Assembly: GCF_026015885.1 (NCBI RefSeq)
Contig: NZ_JAPDUG010000003.1
Coordinates: 62,001-126,000 of the forward strand
Length of the DNA: 64,000 nt
Reading direction: 5' to 3'
Source of the DNA: Halocynthiibacter sp. SDUM655004
GTDB lineage: Bacteria > Pseudomonadota > Alphaproteobacteria > Rhodobacterales > Rhodobacteraceae
The notes beneath the pieces are model-generated. The model searched no databases. It was not told where the DNA came from and saw nothing but the letters and a program-made list of their open reading frames with translations. Below, one piece after another: positions 61,987-64,000 of this stretch. How positions within the stretch are numbered: the first letter of the stretch is position 1; each line of letters opens with the position of its first letter. The translations under genes were made by a program, and so were the position numbers.

Positions 61987-63539
61987 TCATCTCGTTCTTT
62001 TCCACCGGCACAGGCGGCGGAGCCGCACCCGTCGACTACCTGACAGCGCATGAAGTTCTTGCCTATGACGAGAACCGCCACCTCATCCGCGACGACACCA
62101 GTAAACCGCAAACCAAGATCCGCGACCCGTTGCCTGAGGTGCTGCACGGTAACCCCGACCAAACCCGCGACCTTATCGATGCGAGCTCCAACAAATGGAG
62201 CTACACGGCAGGTGTGATCAGCTTTGCCGACAGCGACGATCCCAGTCCCGCCGCCCAGCAAGAGGCCATTGAGCTATTTGAGGCTCTGGCCTTTGCTGGG
62301 CTGGACAGGGATCAATACGATTGTCTCTGGGTGCGCCACTCGCATGAAGGCAATGTCGAGCTGCACTTCTGCACGCCACGCCTTGAGCTGAGCACGGGCA
62401 AGGCGTTGAACATCGCACCGCCAGGCCATGAAAACGCCTTTTCCAGCCTGCGTGATTTGATGAACAAGACGCACGGTTGGGCAGACCCTTTGGAGCCAGA
62501 TCGCACTCGCGAAGTGAGGGCGACGATTGAAGCGCCGACGCGCGCGCAAGGTCGCGAAGCGCTGCACGATTGGATCCTCGATCAGATCAGCGTCGGCACC
62601 ATCACCGACCGCGCCAGCATGATCGATGCTTTGGCCGATGCAGGCTTTGATATCCCCCGTGCCAGCAAGAATTACATCACCGCCAAAGACCCTGACACCG
62701 GCGAGCGCTGGCGTTTGAAAGGAGAGATTTTCCATGACGACTGGCAAGCCGAACCGCCTCGCCGAGAAATTGAACGCGGACCTGGAGACAGTACGCAGCG
62801 ACCACGCCGCCTTGATGGCATCTCAACTGGAGAGCTTCAGGAGCGATTTCAGCAGCATTGCGACCAGCGCGCTGCATACAATCGAGACCGATATCAGGTT
62901 CTTTCTGAGCGACAGCAGGAGCGAGTTGGAGAGGCGGAGCGAGACGATCAGGCGCTGGTTGACGATCTCACCCTGGGTGATCGTGGTGATGGTCTCATCC
63001 TGGATCGCGACAGTGCTGATCGCGAGTTGGTTTTGGACGGGTTTGATCACGCGCTCGGAGATGACGAGGCTTGGCCTGACACGGATCGAACAGGCTGGGC
63101 AGACATGGGTGACGCTGGACCCCGACCGGACCGAATTGAAGACCTGCACCATGGCCGGGACGCCGGTCATCTGTATCGAGATCAAGGAACCCTAGATGAC
63201 ACAGACCCTGACAGCATTGGAACGCGAATTGCTCGCATCCGTCGAGCGGTTGGTGACGGCCTGCGAGAGTTCAGCCAAGGAATTGCACGCCTTGGAGAAG
63301 CGCTCGACCAGCAGGATCGAAAGCAAGGTGAATGGCTTGGCGCATTGCGTGGCGCTATTGATGAAATCACATCTCACGTCCGTCACCACATTGGCCGACT
63401 TGCTGCGCGAGGAGCAGAATTACGCGACGCTGCAGGCGGGGTTAGAGACCAGCTGGAAACTAGCGAAAGACGCCGAGAAGCGGTTGACCGAGAGCTAGAC
63501 GCGAGAGATAGCCACCGCAGCGCCGGACATTCGCTTTGA
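61983..63539 (+). CDS. mobA: MobA relaxase, ColE1 MbeA-like (MOBP/HEN group)
   Basis: Relaxases nick oriT by a covalent tyrosine link. The 518-residue protein begins MIISFFSTGTGGGAAPVDYL, placing a Tyr at residue 19, the position of the catalytic Tyr in ColE1 MbeA. The metal-binding region is H119-S-H-E-G-N-V-E126-L-H128-F: H and E are spaced as in the HEN motif (H97/E104/N106 in MbeA), but the third residue is His, not Asn. The C-terminal 250 residues are charged and overlap mobB and mobD. Both frames stay open to the ends of all three genes. Confidence 0.88.
   Translation: MIISFFSTGTGGGAAPVDYLTAHEVLAYDENRHLIRDDTSKPQTKIRDPLPEVLHGNPDQTRDLIDASSNKWSYTAGVISFADSDDPSPAAQQEAIELFEALAFAGLDRDQYDCLWVRHSHEGNVELHFCTPRLELSTGKALNIAPPGHENAFSSLRDLMNKTHGWADPLEPDRTREVRATIEAPTRAQGREALHDWILDQISVGTITDRASMIDALADAGFDIPRASKNYITAKDPDTGERWRLKGEIFHDDWQAEPPRREIERGPGDSTQRPRRLDGISTGELQERFQQHCDQRAAYNRDRYQVLSERQQERVGEAERDDQALVDDLTLGDRGDGLILDRDSADRELVLDGFDHALGDDEAWPDTDRTGWADMGDAGPRPDRIEDLHHGRDAGHLYRDQGTLDDTDPDSIGTRIARIRRAVGDGLREFSQGIARLGEALDQQDRKQGEWLGALRGAIDEITSHVRHHIGRLAARGAELRDAAGGVRDQLETSERRREAVDRELDARDSHRSAGHSL
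62734..63195 (+). CDS. mobB: MobB-like protein nested in mobA (+1 frame)
   Basis: A 153-residue frame wholly inside mobA with its own AAGGAG about 9 nt before the ATG. It starts MTTGKPNRLAEKLNADLETVRSDHAALM, has an amphipathic helix region to about 72 and one strong membrane helix (about 78-103, VIVVMVSSWIATVLIASWFW), then a short C-terminal domain. ColE1 mbeB is nested in mbeA in the same manner, and MbeB is membrane-associated. Its stop (TAG) is directly followed by the ATG of mobD. Confidence 0.75.
   Translation: MTTGKPNRLAEKLNADLETVRSDHAALMASQLESFRSDFSSIATSALHTIETDIRFFLSDSRSELERRSETIRRWLTISPWVIVVMVSSWIATVLIASWFWTGLITRSEMTRLGLTRIEQAGQTWVTLDPDRTELKTCTMAGTPVICIEIKEP
63196..63498 (+). CDS. 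mobD: MobD-like protein nested in mobA (+1 frame)
   Basis: A 100-residue frame in the same +1 frame as mobB, starting on the next base after its stop, with AAGGA 7 nt upstream. The sequence MTQTLTALERELLASVERLVTACESSAKELHALEKR fits the MbeD/MobD family of short helical mobilisation proteins, whose genes are also nested in mbeA in ColE1. Confidence 0.72.
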   Translation: MTQTLTALERELLASVERLVTACESSAKELHALEKRSTSRIESKVNGLAHCVALLMKSHLTSVTTLADLLREEQNYATLQAGLETSWKLAKDAEKRLTES

Positions 63540-63883
63540 TCTAACTGCAAATGTTGGCGTGGTTCGAGGGTTTGCAGTGGGAATCTTAGATTCGTTCTGC
63601 AGCAATTCACCACACGTCTGCGATTTCTTTGCTGGGTGCGTATGCGGATAAACCGGAACTTCATGTAGAATGCAGCGAAGAGCTCGAAAGAGCCCATTCA
63701 AACCAATGCTGCAACAAGTTTCAATGGCGGCTTCAATTCGGTTTCAGTCCACACCTGCCAGTCTATACTTCTCTCCTCCGATTTTGCACAGAAATCCTCG
63801 CCGACCATAGATCGGGCGCGCTTGTTCTCTCGCTCTACTTTATTGTCGCGTCACTGCGGTTCAAAAATCTATGGAATGGACGC
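63540..63883. other. Non-coding or degraded stretch after the mob operon
   Basis: No reading frame here has recognisable sequence; a 93-codon plus-strand frame (63629-63910) has no family features. No integrase, transposase or att repeat is seen. Confidence 0.4.
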
Positions 63884-64000
63884 CTAGTTCCCATACGTTC
63901 CGGTCGCTAAAGCCAAGGCTGCCGATGAACTGTAAACTGCGGCTCGTGCATCCGCCAGCGCTTCAATGGCGATAAACTCATTCAATGCGGCCACAGAAGC
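63884..64000 (-). CDS. Possible 3' end of a minus-strand gene running off the window
   Basis: From the window edge the minus strand is open for 38 codons to a TAG at 63884-63886, giving an Ala-rich peptide ending ATGTYGN. It looks coding in composition but is too short to assign. Confidence 0.3.
   Translation of the reverse strand, partial: ASVAALNEFIAIEALADARAAVYSSSAALALATGTYGN

Noticed and set aside
63629-63910. A 93-codon plus-strand frame after the mob operon
   Set aside because: No conserved motif, no good ribosome-binding site, and composition unlike the neighbouring genes.
1-64000. CRISPR arrays, insertion sequences and rRNA genes
   Set aside because: No regular spacer-repeat array, transposase frame, or rRNA sequence was seen on either strand.

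Overview
This window looks like chromosomal DNA of a marine alphaproteobacterium of the Rhodobacterales (Roseobacter group). The evidence is the content and order of the core genes (parB-parA-rsmG-mnmG-mnmE-rho-hemJ, then maf-aroE-coaE-dnaQ-secB-fxsA-timA-mltA-smr), a regB/senC/regA redox cluster beside ahcY, a DivL-like PAS protein, CtrA-type boxes (TTAA-N7-TTAAC) and GANTC sites. No species is claimed.

Layout. 1-6.4 kb: 3' end of mutS, grpE-hrcA on the minus strand, then a tightly overlapping plus-strand run rph-rdgB-RidA-hemW-DUF454. 6.4-13.8 kb: the minus-strand partition, tRNA-modification and rho operon, carrying three perfect parS sites. 13.79-14.19 kb: an AT-rich gap with seven DnaA-box-like 9-mers, read as the chromosomal origin oriC; the genes on either side diverge from it. 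14.2-20.4 kb: the maf-to-smr block. 20.3-34.6 kb: MFS carrier, alpha/beta-hydrolase lipoprotein, hslUV, trxA, addAB, and the murU-amgK-tsaE cluster. 34.7-42.0 kb: regulation (DivL-like PAS protein, RegB/RegA, SenC), ahcY, a DUF2853 gene with a CtrA box, and a candidate small RNA. 42.0-48.3 kb: EVE, YciI, gpsA, tsaD, and the hemD-mitofilin-hemY operon. 48.3-60.3 kb: a surface-polysaccharide island of the group-2 (ABC transporter, Kdo-linked) type: sulfotransferase, a two-part RgpF/WbsX glycosyltransferase, KpsM/KpsE/KpsT-like export proteins, a large RTX protein, a GT2 glycosyltransferase, and kpsF-kdsB-kdsA for CMP-Kdo supply.

The right end is the most unusual part. Directly after tRNA-Arg(CCT) at 60,430 lies a compact mobile module with no integrase in view. 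It starts with a putative replication initiator whose gene contains, in its middle, a phased row of about five palindromic iterons (consensus ATTTGCCC-N4-GGGCAAAT, 21-25 bp apart), then an AT-rich stretch and a short perfect hairpin. This is the layout of the phage lambda origin inside gene O. It is followed by a ColE1-type mobilisation operon: mobC, a MobA relaxase with Tyr19 and an H-E-H variant of the HEN motif, and mobB and mobD nested inside mobA in another reading frame. Together these look like a small self-contained replicating and mobilisable element integrated at, or captured beside, a tRNA gene.

All calls come from reading the sequence and known family motifs; no database search was run.
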